A stretch of DNA of 64,000 bases from Muricea muricata. Its lineage: Eukaryota; Cnidaria; Anthozoa; Malacalcyonacea; Plexauridae. The translations under genes were made by a program, and so were the position numbers. Below, piece by piece: positions 9,123 through 20,115 of this stretch (the stretch's first letter is position 1; the number at the start of each line of letters is the position of its first letter). A model generated the notes under the pieces. It was given only the letters and a program-made list of their open reading frames with translations. It searched no databases and had not been told where the DNA came from. The stretch lies in assembly GCA_963855995.1 (NCBI GenBank), contig OY979717.1, forward strand, positions 38,958,380 to 39,022,379, read 5' to 3'.

Positions 9123-12100
9123 TAAGTTAACAACAGTGCTTCCACTTTTCCGTTTCTGGAATTCTGATAATTTCCGGTTTGATAGCGCTGGGCCACGGGC
9201 GCCGAATTCATTTTATTTTTTTTTCGTGATGATAGCGCTGGGCCATGCGCCAAACTCATTTTAATTTTTTTTCGTGATGATAACGGTGGGCCAGGGATCA
9301 AAAATAAAAAATAAAAATTGCTTCACCGAACTCCAAAGTAAAATAACAATTACTTTTGAAATAGAAATTCATTTAAATTTACAATCAAAAATAAAATAAA
9401 AGACATTTGAAAATAAATTTGGTTTTTAGAATCTAATTACTGTTCAAAATAACCTTCTCAAAAATCGATGATAGCGCTGGGCCACCATAGGCCACAACAC
9501 CGTCTTTCAAATGAAATGCAGACAGGTTACAAAAAAGCTGGTCAACATAAAAAAATTGTCCAAGATTGAATGCCTTGAGTGCTTCCACTTGGGAGAATTT
9601 CAATAGCAATTCACTCTGTAAGGATTTGGACAAATCCAGTAAATCTGATAAACAATCAGAGGGGCATCTAAAAGTTAAAAACAGTATACACATTTCTCCG
9701 ATCTCATTTCTGGTTGGGTTTGAGCAATGGAAAAACTCCAGACAGTCACCTAGTAGTACAGATTATTTAGACGATATATATATAGTCAAAATTCATTACT
9801 TTGTTTGGGATTATGAAATACAAGGTGGCTTTAAACTTTTTTATTTTGGCATAGCAGTTTTTAGATCTTCCTCGCTTTTGCTATAGCCGGATAAACGATA
9901 ATTCGAGCAAAAATGCTACTAACCTATCTTTTCTCCATAACTCCGTCCTTGTTTTTCTCTTCCACAGTCTCAGTGATGAGCCAGCCTTCATTTAACTCAA
10001 CATCTTTATAGTTGCTGCATTCATCCATCAACTCTTGGCAAGATAAATTCATCAGGTTGTGGATCTATGCCATCCACGAGGTTGGAAATACATGTGGATA
10101 CAACTTCCGAGTGTTTCTGGACTTTCGGAAACCACACAGATACTTTCCAAGGAGGAAGATTCACTTTCTGACCCCTTTCCATCAATGCCACAACAGCAGC
10201 AAACACATCAATGACACCACAAAGATCAATGACAAAATCTTGACCACGTACCTAAAGTTATTATGTATATGTTACTTTAAAAAAAAATTACTATTGAAAA
10301 TAGAGTAATGAACAGCATATCACTACCAATTTTTATAGAACAATGAATATAGTATATCACTATTAATTTTTAAAGAAGATTTTCTTACTTCAAATTTTGT
10401 CTCATCACAATCATCTTCAAGATCTTCACGGTACTCGATGTAACTTGATAACAGCTGCTTGTAATTATCAAGAATTCGTTTCCACTGTGTAATGGCCAAG
10501 CTGAAAAACCGAGTAGTAGCAAATGTTACAGTAAACTCTTGGTTTTTCAAAACCAGATTTTTTAGAATATTCTGTATATTCTGCAAAGCCACGTCCAATT
10601 CCAAACATTGTGTGTAGCGATTTGATCTTTTTATCAATCTTTTTAAAAATGCCGATGTTGCTGTCTTCTCACGCATTTTTTCCATCACCCGATCCAACCA
10701 ATGTGCCGTATCCCACAGCATGAGAAAGAACAAATCACAGTCAAGATTTTCTACTATCTTCTTTTGAAAGGTTGATGCTTGATATTGCTCATCAGCATGT
10801 ATAGCTATAATTAAATAATGAATGAATTAGAGGTGATTTGGGATATAATGAAAAGAAAATAGAAAATTAAATAAAATCTCTTCTTTTACGGTTTTTTTTG
10901 TTTATGCGTTTTTATGCTTACCTCTTGCATATACCAAATCAGCTTCCTCAAGATTTAATGTTTGATTTAGAACATTGATTATTTGGTTAGCAAGGTCCTC
11001 TCCACTTCCACCAACAATTTGGTCTCCTTGCATACCATACACAATGGGAGCATTAACTGGTATGGCTACCCTGACACCGTTCACTGGGATGATTATCAGG
11101 ACTGTGTGGTTTGTTTCTCTATGTGGTGTTGACTTATCGACTGCGATAGAAAAGTGAGGTCTAACACCAGTAGGAAGGCAGCTTAGTTCAGAAATTTTAT
11201 AATAGAATGTTGAATAAAATCAGAACAAACTTTGCAAGTAATTCTCAAAGACGATGACTGCTCTTTGGTCTCTTCCACAAGCAAGTCAGTAGAAACTGCC
11301 AACAGCTCAGTTAACGTCTTCACTTTTTTCAATGTGTCTGGTACAATAACCTCAGTCACAGTTGATTGAGCATTTTGGTTTCCAGTATTGATTGCCAGGT
11401 TAGATAACATCACCTTAAATAAATCAAAAGTAAGAACACTAAATTTTTGAACAATAAATATCATCCAAACCAGGCATGGAATAATGGCTTTGCAAAGCAT
11501 TGGCATTTAAACAGATATGAGAAATGTCTATTTTTCATTTGAAGGATGCAGTGAATATAATTCTATTACTTCTTTTAAACTAGACAAGATTTTATGCAAA
11601 AAATAATTAAAAAATCAATGAAACTATTTACTTTTATTTGATTGACATCTTTTTGAATTGTTTCCAATTGCGTATCAGCTGTATCATAATTTTCATCATT
11701 GTTTCTTTTTTTAGAACAATCAATAGTTTGTTGAATACTTCTTGGAGATGCTGCAGGTGTATCGACAATATCTGAGGAAACTATAGTTGAGCTTGAGCCA
11801 GAGATAGTAGGATGAGTGGATGATGATGATGGAAGGAGAGGATGAAGGAATTTTCATGAATTTCCTTGTCTCAGCATGAGTTTCTGCCACAATGAATTTC
11901 AAAGCCAGATTTACATCTAAATCTTTATTTTTGAAGAAAATGTCTTTTCTGTGCTGACTCTCTTCCCCTTGTTAAAATAGTTCTGCATTTCAAACAAACA
12001 AAGGATGATTCTTTATTCATAGTTAGATTTTGATCTTTCTTTATCAAATTGCCTTCAGAATTTCTTTTTCTTGATTTTGCAAAAAGGTTGTCCCATGCTT

Positions 12101-12694
12101 CTTTAGGCCCAGGCTTTGGCTTTTCAGGTTCTATGGTAAAAAATACAAACAGAAGAAATAGCAATGTTGTAATGGGAATAAAGCAGCCATTATAATATTT
12201 TATTTTTATAATAAAATGTATTTTTAAAAATTTATTCTTCATTAATTTTTTTTGTGACACCGATATTTTTCCTAACTTAAAAGAAGAATCAATATTTGCT
12301 CAGGCCCGAAAAGTGGCATGTCTGTTTACTGTAAGTAGAATGCATGCTGCATGGGATTGATGGGAAAAAAAATTGCATTTTTAACATTTAGCTACCTTTT
12401 TTCTCCTTTATACAAACAAAACAAGTTATTTCTTGTCCATATCCTTCTTCTTCGTTGCCTTCTCTGCAAAAAACATGAACAAATTTTTTACAACTTGAAC
12501 ATTTATGCGCCTGTCCAACCTCATTTTTACTATAAACACACTTTGAGCTCTTTGACTCGACCATTTCCAAAGATTTCTTACAAATGCGCGTCCTTGGTTT
12601 CGCTGTATGATTGTAGAAAACGAAGGCACAGACCTGGTGACTAACACGAGGCGGAAAAAATAACACGGTAGCCGAAAGACAAATGATACAGACG

Positions 12695-12853
12695 GTCGTG
12701 ATGATTCATCATGGGCGCCATGTTGCTAGCCAGTGCCCTAAACAGAAGCATTTCCCCCTGGTATTAGTACCCCATGTTTAATATTTCAGGGGGGAAATGC
12801 TTTTGTTTAGGGTACTAGCAAGGAACATGGTGCCCATGACGAATCATCACGAC
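12695..12853. repeat. 159-bp fold-back hairpin (MITE-like)
   Basis: The outer 13 bases, GTCGTGATGATTC, recur as their reverse complement at 12841-12853. The arms, about 66 bp each, match along most of their length with scattered differences, around a 26-base loop. It lies just upstream of exon 1 of the minus-strand pseudogene. No clear target duplication was seen and nothing is coded. Confidence 0.7.
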
Positions 12854-13849
12854 AACACCTAATTACGCTTTTTTAACTGAAAATGCACCTCTTTGTAGTA
12901 TTGTTTGATACCGATAAATAAAGTCATAATGGTAACACAAGTGGCGTAATGTAGAGAGCCTCTGCGCTCCTGCACTACTGGATATCAAAGTTGCGCTCCT
13001 ACAAGTATTTTTTTGCATCTCCGGAAGCGCTCCCAAAAATAATTTTAGCTCCCGCTCATGAATATTTTGTTCGGCGCTCCCGAGATCTCGTTGAAAATAA
13101 GCATCGTCTGCAAACGGGGATATGAAAAGTCCATTTTTCATTTTGCTCTCTTATCTAATATATAGTAAAACCAAATTTCAATTGGTAATATCTCTTGACG
13201 TTGCCATTACAATTTGGTAAATTTCTCAGGATATGCACAACTGCCTTGCGTCTTTCAAACGGGCCCATGTGAAACAGGTGTTACCAAGAGTCAGAAAAGT
13301 TACAATAATAATGTCATATGAGTCATATGTCAAGAATCTTTATTAAGTCAAGTATTGAAAAGAGCAACCTACATGAGGTTCATTAAACGTACAGCAAAAT
13401 GAAATAACCCCCGCTTTTTATGACAAACTAATGTTTGTAACGGCCCAAACCCGCCCACTTTGCTCTTTCTTTAGGTTAAGTCTTGACAGGTTCCGATTTT
13501 GTCAGTCAGCTAAGAGTTAAATTGCTCAACATGCTCCGACGTGCATTGCCTGGTTGAAAGAGATAGTTAAAGTAATATAATTTAATAATAACTCACAGTG
13601 TGATTACTGGCATTTGATATTGCCATAATGTAAACATACAATAATACTTAAAAATAATGAGAATAATATTAACCTTTCGCAAAATTTGTTTGATGCGAAT
13701 GTAACCCATACCCTTTTTTTGGATTTTAAAAAAATTTTTACAATTTTTTTTTGATATTTTTTTATTTTTTCCTCCAGATTTCCAATGGTAAAAAATATGG
13801 ATAAACATAGTTTATATTGTGTCATGTTAATTATCCCATGGTTGTTAAG
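12854..13849. other. Intergenic, no supported gene
   Basis: AT-rich sequence with long A and T runs near 13700-13780. Only low-complexity reading frames are present. No terminal repeats were recognised. Confidence 0.35.
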
Positions 13850-14487
13850 CCTTTTTCCCTTTTTTCTTGCCTGTTTTGTCACTTGGCACAGTCGTGGCGA
13901 CGTCACGTCATCTTTTTCGACTTGTTTTGTCTGGATCTTCGAGTTTGCTGAGAAAGTTGGACGTCGAGCTTTCGCTTTGTGCTGCCGTGTTGGTGCAACT
14001 GCATTTCAGCATTGTAAGCAGACCTGCCAGGGAGGGGTCTGTCTTAAAATCGGTGATGTGAGGATTATCGCCGACTATTTTTTGTTTCAATAGGCTGTTG
14101 AATTCAAGAGAAGTTCCTTGACGACAAGGTACTGGATACCTGTAAGGAACATGCTACCTCCCAGCTGCAACATGTCTTTCATTGCCTTGTCTACTTCATC
14201 GTTTTGATATACACTGCTGAGCACTTTTTTCACATGCTTGCCTTTCAGTTGGCTTCAGTATTCTTAGTGTTTAGTTGCCCTAAAGCTAGCAGCATCGGCT
14301 GCAATTTCTCAGAGACTGTACCGATGTCGAAGGAATCGAGAAGGGTTTTGCCCTCACCGTTTAACCACTGGACATTTTGAATCATAGTGTCAGCAAATTC
14401 ACTCATTGCAACTTTCGTCCAGTTCAGCCATTCATTTGACACTGGGTGGACACGGCGCATTATTCTGTCCCCATCCGAAGCATCCAT
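13850..14487 (-). pseudogene. Unrecognised degraded ORF with basic C-terminal tail
   Basis: An ATG ending at 14487 opens an 80-residue frame with MDASDGDRIMRRVHP, NEWLNWTKVAMSEF and WLNGEGKTLLDSFDIG. Beyond its stop the other frames continue with coding-like text: a segment containing MLQLGGSMFLTGIQYLVV, then a basic tail near 13870-14000 rich in Lys and Arg. Several frameshifts would be needed to read it through. I do not recognise the family. It sits downstream of the Helitron helicase fragment on the same strand, so it may be part of that element or an older neighbour. Confidence 0.35.
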
Positions 14488-14848
14488 ATGGCGTTAAGAA
14501 ATTGGACGGGAAGTGGTTAAAATATTGAGTTGCTCCAGGTGAGTTCTTCCTCAGTTGACTGTTTGGTTTGGAGTTACACATCTAGAAATGTTGAAAGAAC
14601 AATGATGTAATGTGGCATAAAAGTTTTGCAAAGTTGTGTAATCTTGCAATTGGCAAGGTTGGTTGAACTGAAAACCTCCTCATGAATGTCCAATTTGTTA
14701 CTGACAATGCCCCATACAAAAAAATGGCAAAATATTTACTGGTGGCAAGCAATAATAGGTTCATTTTCCAATGCAACTTAGACATACCGTACTGGAGTGA
14801 CATGAGATGATGATAGTGGTGTTAGCAAGTAGATGTCAGATGAAGCTT
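14488..14848. other. Short gap between the ORF and the Helitron helicase
   Basis: No supported gene. It may contain the 3' end of the Helitron-class element, but no clear hairpin plus CTRR terminus was identified. Confidence 0.3.
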
Positions 14849-15481
14849 TTACACACGACAATGCGAAATATGCAGCACCTGGTGGGGTTGTTTCCACGTC
14901 AAACCATAAAATTTCCTTTTGTAGTGTTTGGCCTGTGCCTTACACATAGTATTTGAATATGCAGGGTGAAAGGGGAAGACAGTATGTTTGTTATCATTTT
15001 GTGTGACGGGATATACAGCAACTACATAATCACTAGGTATGTTTAGGAATATCGTAGTGTTGTGCGTGTTATGTACGTGGGCTACCTGACCATTTACAAA
15101 CCCATTCTTTTTGTCAATGTCTTGCGTTATCATGACACGCATGCCGCTAAAAATGTCAGTAGGGATACGGTCATTATCAAGTTGTACACACGCAATCGGT
15201 TCACAACCTTTAAAAAGGTTTTAAGTGACGATGTTGTTTATAATATTCGCTCCCTTGTTCATGTACGTAAGCACTGTTATCGTCCGGTGCTCTTCAAATT
15301 TATGTAAAATGGCCCTATTGATATTTTCCCCATCTGGGCAAAGTACTCTGGCATTTTGTAACTCATCTAAGAGATTTTGTTTGGGTACCCGACTTCTTAT
15401 GTGGTCGAGAAAGTGAAGATACTCAACGTCGCTGACTAGATGTTGACAGGTTAGTGCATAATGGTAAGTGGAATTAAACAA
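14849..15481 (-). pseudogene. Helitron Pif1-like helicase, C-terminal fragment
   Basis: Two minus-strand frames, 15481-15221 and 15142-14849 plus the bases between, read as the end of a Helitron replicase-helicase. Landmarks are FLDHIRSRVPKQNLLDELQN, a TVLTYMNKGAN stretch, the DNDRIPTDIFSGMRV segment, NGFVNGQVAHV, and a degraded final helicase box around HISHCRV. The helicase unwinds DNA during rolling-circle transposition. The N-terminal Walker motifs are absent here. The rest of the gene lies to the right beyond the inserted palindrome. At least one frameshift at about 15200 makes this non-functional. Confidence 0.72.
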
Positions 15482-16417
15482 AGATCGGATTGTTCAAAGG
15501 GTTGGATAACATTTGCGTATATTCCTCAACTTTGGCAAATGGTTGCTGTTGACCCCCATCTCTAGAGAGGACGAGTACATGCCGGAAAACTAGACAATAA
15601 AAAGTGTTAGGCTGTCGTCTAATGGCCAAAAATTGTTAGTTTCTAAAATAACTTTTAGTTACTAAAATAAAAATACGCGTTACTATAGATTAAAACACGC
15701 TGAATTTAAATCCGAAAAGTTCCCACGGTTTACTCCTGCAATTTTTTGTAATTTGAGACCAAAATCGTAAAATACAATTTTTGAAAACACATCAGCCACA
15801 ATTTGCAATTGGAGGACAGCCTTCTCCGAATGCCTAACATTGTTCAGAAAAATTACACTTCCGGCACATTTTGAGATATGGGAAATTATAAAGAAATACA
15901 CATTAAACATCAGCATATATTGGCAAAGAGGTATAATTGCTGTATTAAAGCAAGTATAATCCTGGTAATTTTTTGTTTTAAGTTGGACAAGAAACGTTTA
16001 CACTGAACCTCCATTCTGTAATATTATTTACAGTATATGCGCTTTGAATACTATTTTAAAACCATATGAAAGTGAAATATCAATGTATAAAGGTAAATCA
16101 ATAAACTCTATTTAATCAACTGTCTCATTTTCAGTACTCAAATATTTTAATACACCAGGGGCTGGTTGTTCAAAAGCTGGTTAGCTTAACCCTGGGTTAA
16201 CCTAATTTAGAAAACTTAATGAAGATTTGAAGTTAACGTAGATTTAGAAATATCCTTCAGGAATCTTCTGGATGACTGGATCAACAAGGGTTATCTTGTA
16301 TGGAGACAAAATGTATGGAGGCAAACAGTGAAACAGAGAAAACTCAAATTTTAAGCCATGATTAGTGTTAACCTAGCTGTAAACAACAGGCCCCAGAATG
16401 CAGTTAATCTAATCCTA

Positions 16418-17075
16418 CTAATAGTCATCATCATCCACATCACATTCCTCATGCTCAAACTTGTTTTCCAAAAACTGTGCTAATATGTCACTGTTTTGGC
16501 AACTGTTGCACTGACACAATTCAGTGCATTTTAGGTCAGATTTGTAGCAGGAGCATCTTCTTGTTTTGTAGCCTTTTTGACATTTATAGTGAACACATTC
16601 AAGGATGATCTCTGGGGTAGGTTCTTGTGTTCCCCATACAATTTGCAATTGATTATCTTCTAGTTTCCAACCATATCCCACTGGTTAGGTAATGTCAAAA
16701 TTGGGGTAGTTGCATGCTTGTGAATATAGGACTCAAAATTAGCTCGGAGGATGTGTTGATGGAGGCTATCAAAATTGGGTGGGAGTAAATCTGCAGTGCA
16801 CTTACCAAGTTTAAACATTGTATAGCATGCATAATTCATTGACTTTATCTTGCACATAAAAACAGCAAACATATTGCTCCAAGAGTGTAGCAATGTCATC
16901 AGGAAAGTTTAGGTCTTTTCCAAGAGTAGCAAATGCTTCAGCAAAGTTCTCACTTTTTCTTGCTACTTTGAATGCACGCACTTTACCTCTTCCAAAGAAA
17001 GAACTTGTCGAGTCGCAGCCTAGAACAAGAAAATATCTGCAAGCATGCAACTACCCCAATTTTTTGGCATCACCC
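16418..17075 (-). pseudogene. Cysteine-rich gene fragment (GCDSTSS / CxC tail) in spacer and left arm
   Basis: Three overlapping minus-strand frames spell one protein with two frameshifts (near 16810 and 16680). In order: LVLGCDSTSSFFGRGKVRAF, LLPPNFDSLHQHILRANF, WKLEDNQLQIVWGTQEPTPE, then a cysteine-rich tail with CVHYKCQKG, RRCSCYKSDLKC and CQCNSCQN, and an acidic end CDVDDDDY. This combination recurs in a large group of uncharacterised repeat-associated cnidarian and other invertebrate proteins. The GCDSTSS-GRGK segment resembles a helix-hairpin-helix of flap-nuclease-like domains, but that is an inference. Only the C-terminal third or so of such a protein is present. Confidence 0.6.
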
Positions 17076-17082
17076 TCACCAG

Positions 17083-17374
17083 TGAGATATGGTTGGAAAG
17101 TGGAAGATAATCAATTGCAAATTGTATGGGGAACACAAGAACCTGCACTAGAGAGCATCGTTGAATGTGTTCACTGTAAATGTCAAAAAGGCTAAAAAAC
17201 AAGAAGATACTCTTGCTACAAATCTGACCTAAAATGCACTGAATTGTGCAAGTGCAACAGTGGCAAAAACAGTGACATATTAGCTGATGAACTCATTGAC
17301 CTCTAAGCACAGTTTTTGGAAAACGAGTTTGAGCTTGAGGAAGGTGATGTGGATGATGATGATGATGACTATTA
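17083..17374 (+). pseudogene. Mirror copy of the cysteine-rich tail, right arm
   Basis: The right arm repeats only the C-terminal end of the gene on the plus strand: YGWKVEDNQLQIVWGTQEPA, CVHCKCQKG, a stop at the following codon, then RRYSCYKSDLKCTELC and an acidic GDVDDDDDDY end. It has its own extra stop and a duplicated stretch near 17285-17310. It is a passive passenger of the inverted duplication. Confidence 0.65.
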
Positions 17375-17499
17375 GTAGGATTAGATTAATAGCATTCTGG
17401 AGCCAGTTGTTCACAGCTAGGTTAACACTAATCCTGGGTTAAAAATTGGGTTTTCTCTGTTTCACTGTTTGGCTCCATACATTTTGCCTCCATACAAGA

Positions 17500-17620
17500 A
17501 AACAATTTGTGGAAACACCATGTTAATTTTAATTGATTTTATTATGAATCTAAATGTGCCGAAAGCTCAGATTCATAATAAAATCAATTAAAATTAACAT
17601 GGTGTTTCCACAAATTGTTT
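17500..17620. repeat. Perfect 52-bp-arm hairpin inside a 162-bp insertion
   Basis: Bases 17500-17551 and 17569-17620 are exact reverse complements around the 17-base loop AAATGTGCCGAAAGCTC. The surrounding insertion, about 17504-17665, is absent from the mirror arm. It is flanked by AAGAAAAC at 17496-17503 and 17666-17673, where the left arm has one related octamer. This looks like an 8-bp target duplication. Confidence 0.9.
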
Positions 17621-18339
17621 ATAAATTAATATAAAATCCACCATGCAAAGTCTAAAATTACGCATAAGAAAACCCTTGTTAATCAAGTCATCCAGAAGAT
17701 TTCTGAATTTGAATATTTCTAAATTTGAATATTTCTAAATCTAGGTTAACTTCAAATCTTTGTTAAGTCTTCAAAAATCAGGTTAACCCAGGGTTAAACT
17801 AACCGACTATTGAATAACAAGCCCCTGGTGTATTAAAATACTTGAGTACTGAAAATGAGACAGTTGATTAAATAGAGTTTATTGATTTACCTTTATACAT
17901 TGATGTTTCACTTTCATATGGTTTTAAAATAGTATTCAAAGTGCATATACTGTAAATAATATTACAGAATGGAGGTCCAGTGTAAACGTTTCTTGTCCAA
18001 CTTAAAACAAAAAATTACCCGGATTACACTTGCTTAAATACAGCAATTATACCTATTTGCCAATATATGCTGATATTTAATGTTTTTCTTTTTCTTTATA
18101 ATTTCCCGTATCTCAAAATGTGCCGGAAGTGTAATTTTCATGAACAATGTTGGGCGTTCGAAGAAGGCTGTCCTCTGATTGTGACTTGTGGCTGATGTGT
18201 TTTCAAGAATTGTATGGCGAAATCGCGTAAATTTTACGATTTTGATCTCAAATTACAAAAAAACTGCCGGAGTAAACCGTGGGAACTTTTCGGATTTGAA
18301 TTTAGCGTATTTTAATCTATAGAAACACATATTTTTTTC

Positions 18340-19393
18340 AGTTTAGTGAGGTGTGCAACGAAAATCGATTTCTAGAGCCTTTTTGGCTATTAGGCAAACG
18401 TGTAGATCTGAAAGACTTGGCACATGTGCAATAACTGTTGTAATAAAATTTTTCTTGTGGCCAAAGATGTTTAGGATGAGATCTCAAATTGTCATGATTG
18501 TTCCAAAGAATAGCAAATTGAAGAACTGCTTGCGCATACCATTTTAAGGTGTCAGGAAGTGTCTGATGTTCTGGGTGTTGTAATTCAGCAATAATTTCTA
18601 TGCAGCAGGTTTAAAAAGGTGTACTGAAAGAAGTGTTGTTGGTTTAAGATAGATAACAACTTTGTACCTACCAAAGTTAAGCCACTTGAATATTGCTTGG
18701 GGTTTTTTTTTTGTGTGGTCTACTATGTGCAACCAGAGAAATTTAAATGTTCATACGTTTTGGACTGCTTCCAATACGCATTTGCAATTTTATCAGTTTA
18801 ATCTTTTTGCAGTTTCGACGATGTCACTTGTGGGTACATTATACCTCTTTGTTCTGCTGCACATTCATGTGATTTTTTTGGAAGACAGTTCAAACCACAT
18901 TTCAGGCTCAGCAGGTCGATTACTCATTAGATGTTTTACTGCAGCCTCATAACCCTGTAACTTATAGGAATATAAGCTATCTATGTGGGAAGCGTCCTGC
19001 CACTTAGTAATGTAAGAGGTGACATAATGTAACAACATGGCATGGCCGTCTGTGGTTTGATAATCCATTGAACATTTCAAGGTTTGCAGAATAGTGTCAA
19101 TGTATGCTCTTAGATTCAAAGCAAACTCCTTTGAAAGATGTTTGAGATGTGAATGACCTTCTCACCTACTGCCTGAAAAAAAAAGTCCTCATTTTGCAGT
19201 TGCAATCAATTGGAGGGTTTGTCAGAGAGTTGTAATTTGTGCCAAGGTGATCTCGCGCCAAGCGCGCAAAGCATGATTTTCCTTGCAAATAGAAATGCAT
19301 ACCAGCATGCTTTGAAAGCGTAGTATAACAAGTTTTTTCTTCGTGGCTCGTGAGGCAAATGGGTTTTGAGTAATATTTTAGCTGATCATCCAC
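18340..19393 (-). pseudogene. Helitron replicase, middle part (post-HUH region)
   Basis: Minus-strand frames at 19393-19166 and 19119-18865, plus shorter pieces down to about 18340, match the segment of Helitron proteins between the Rep nuclease and the helicase. Landmarks are NLRAYIDTILQTLKCSMDYQ, HAMLLHYVTSYITKWQDA, YKLQGYEAAVKHLMSNRP and EPEMWFELSSKK, then a decayed LWLHIVDHT stretch near 18730. It is the expected continuation of the Rep fragments repeated in the array to its right, and the helicase fragment at 14849-15481 is the next part. Frameshifts and stops are numerous. Confidence 0.68.
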
Positions 19394-19927
19394 GATTTTT
19401 TGAAAACATGGAGCTCAGAAACCAGTAAAACATAGTAGTTGTGAACTTGGATCTTCTGGGATGCAAAACAGAACAATTTTGATTAAAAAAACCATGATTT
19501 GGGGGAAGTTGTTGTTCTCAAGCTTTTCGTGATTTAGTGGACTGTAAGCATAAACAATTGGCGCAGGCAAGTTCAATTGCGATAGAATTTAGCTTTATAT
19601 CATTTCGACTTCTGTAAATTTAGGTTATTCAATAAATTATGACATTATGCTAATTTGTTAAGTGTTTCTATTGTCTAAAAGTGTTTTATGTCGTACTTTT
19701 TTACAACATGGGATTTTTGGCGGGAATTGTAAAAACTGTATTTTCAAACATACAAAATAGCGATAAAATGATATCGTGTCACGCCGAGAAATTCGGCAAA
19801 CAACAAGAAAGGTCATTAGAAATAATGTTTATCTTGGCTCAAATGACTATCATATCATTTAATACAAAAATCTATGAACAATTGTACCAAGAGTCAGTAT
19901 CAAGAGTATCAACAAAATCCATATTCC
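19394..19927. other. Left flank of the tandem array
   Basis: The first bases may still be degraded Helitron coding sequence on the minus strand. A plus-strand frame from 19681 runs into the LINE fragment, but its first 80 or so residues do not match the other LINE copies, so 19928 is taken as the left edge of the array. Confidence 0.4.
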
Positions 19928-20115
19928 CAGCTACTCATTGTCCACTCTCACACAAAATAACACAAAGTCTATACATTGCTAGAGTTTCTTTAGCAGCCTA
20001 TTACTTGGTCCTTTTATCTGGCGACGTGAACCCAAACCCTGGCCCTATATCTGATTCCCACAACATTGGACTTCCGAGAGCTCAAGGTCTCAAGTTGGCT
20101 CACTTAAATGCTTAG
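19928..20115 (+). pseudogene. LINE 5' fragment with 2A-like motif, array unit 1
   Basis: This copy is truncated on the left. It begins with PATHCPLSHKITQSLY, continues through SLAAYYLVLLSGDVNPNPGP (2A-like motif at 20017-20046) and stops just after GLKLAHLN at the shared unit junction. The endonuclease and RT are absent. Confidence 0.75.

Larger units (their letters stand above)
7156..9489. mobile_element. 2.33-kb fold-back element: near-perfect palindrome with 5-bp target duplication
   Basis: Bases 7156-8240 and about 8399-9489 are reverse complements, with few differences seen by eye, around a loop of about 160 bp. The outer ends are TTATGGTGGCCCAGCGCTAT and its complement, flanked by GGCCA at 7151-7155 and 9490-9494. 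Removing the element and one GGCCA leaves the host pseudogene exon in one reading frame across the junction, so the boundaries are well supported. The word GGCCCAGCGCTATCA or a close variant recurs four times in the outer 350 bp of each arm. Each arm carries a fragment of an integrase-core gene pointing toward the centre. Confidence 0.9.
5807..12564 (-). pseudogene. Multi-exon zinc-finger gene of unrecognised family, broken by two insertions
   Basis: Minus-strand exons read with GT/AG borders: 12564-12396, 12130-11632, 11413-10922, 10804-10389, 10251-9924 and 9667-5807. Exon 1 starts MVESKSSKC and holds a PHD-like finger (C-x2-C, KFVHVFC, CFVC). Exon 3 contains HFSIAVDKSTPHRETNH and exon 4 DLFFLMLWDTAHWLD. 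The last exon contains GDAEFAEFWSIV, then a conserved-looking stretch with KKAGGQSNDV and IVDWLLPEP, ending in TAA at 5807-5809. Frameshifts occur in exons 2, 3 and 5 and near 6500, and a TGA interrupts the last exon just before 5975. The last exon is split by the MITE at 6520 and the palindrome at 7156. The pieces look like one protein family I cannot name; a transposase-derived or multicopy invertebrate family is possible. Function unknown. Confidence 0.65.
15683..18322. repeat. Second large inverted repeat (arms about 1.04 and 1.28 kb)
   Basis: Bases 15683-16720 and about 17038-18322 are reverse complements around a spacer of about 317 bp. Both outer ends are CTATAGATTAAAA or its complement. 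The arms have diverged more than those of the 7156-9489 palindrome. The right arm is longer mainly because of a 162-bp hairpin-bearing insertion and small indels. The arms carry the 3' end of a cysteine-rich gene and its downstream DNA. The structure sits between two parts of one Helitron gene. No clear target duplication was found. Confidence 0.82.

Noticed and set aside
12695..12853. Reading the fold-back as a bidirectional transcription terminator or tRNA-like structure
   Set aside because: Arms are too long and imperfect, and there is no T-run or cloverleaf. Fold-back element remains the simplest reading.
13593..13906. Overlapping AT-rich minus-strand frames of 71 and 100 residues
   Set aside because: Dominated by Lys, Ile and Phe from homopolymer runs, with no recognisable motif.
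17020..17195. Overlapping frames on both strands around the second palindrome's spacer
   Set aside because: The plus-strand frame at 16893-17195 is partly antisense to the GCDSTSS gene and only its end is the genuine right-arm copy. The minus-strand frame at 17020-17202 is antisense to that copy.
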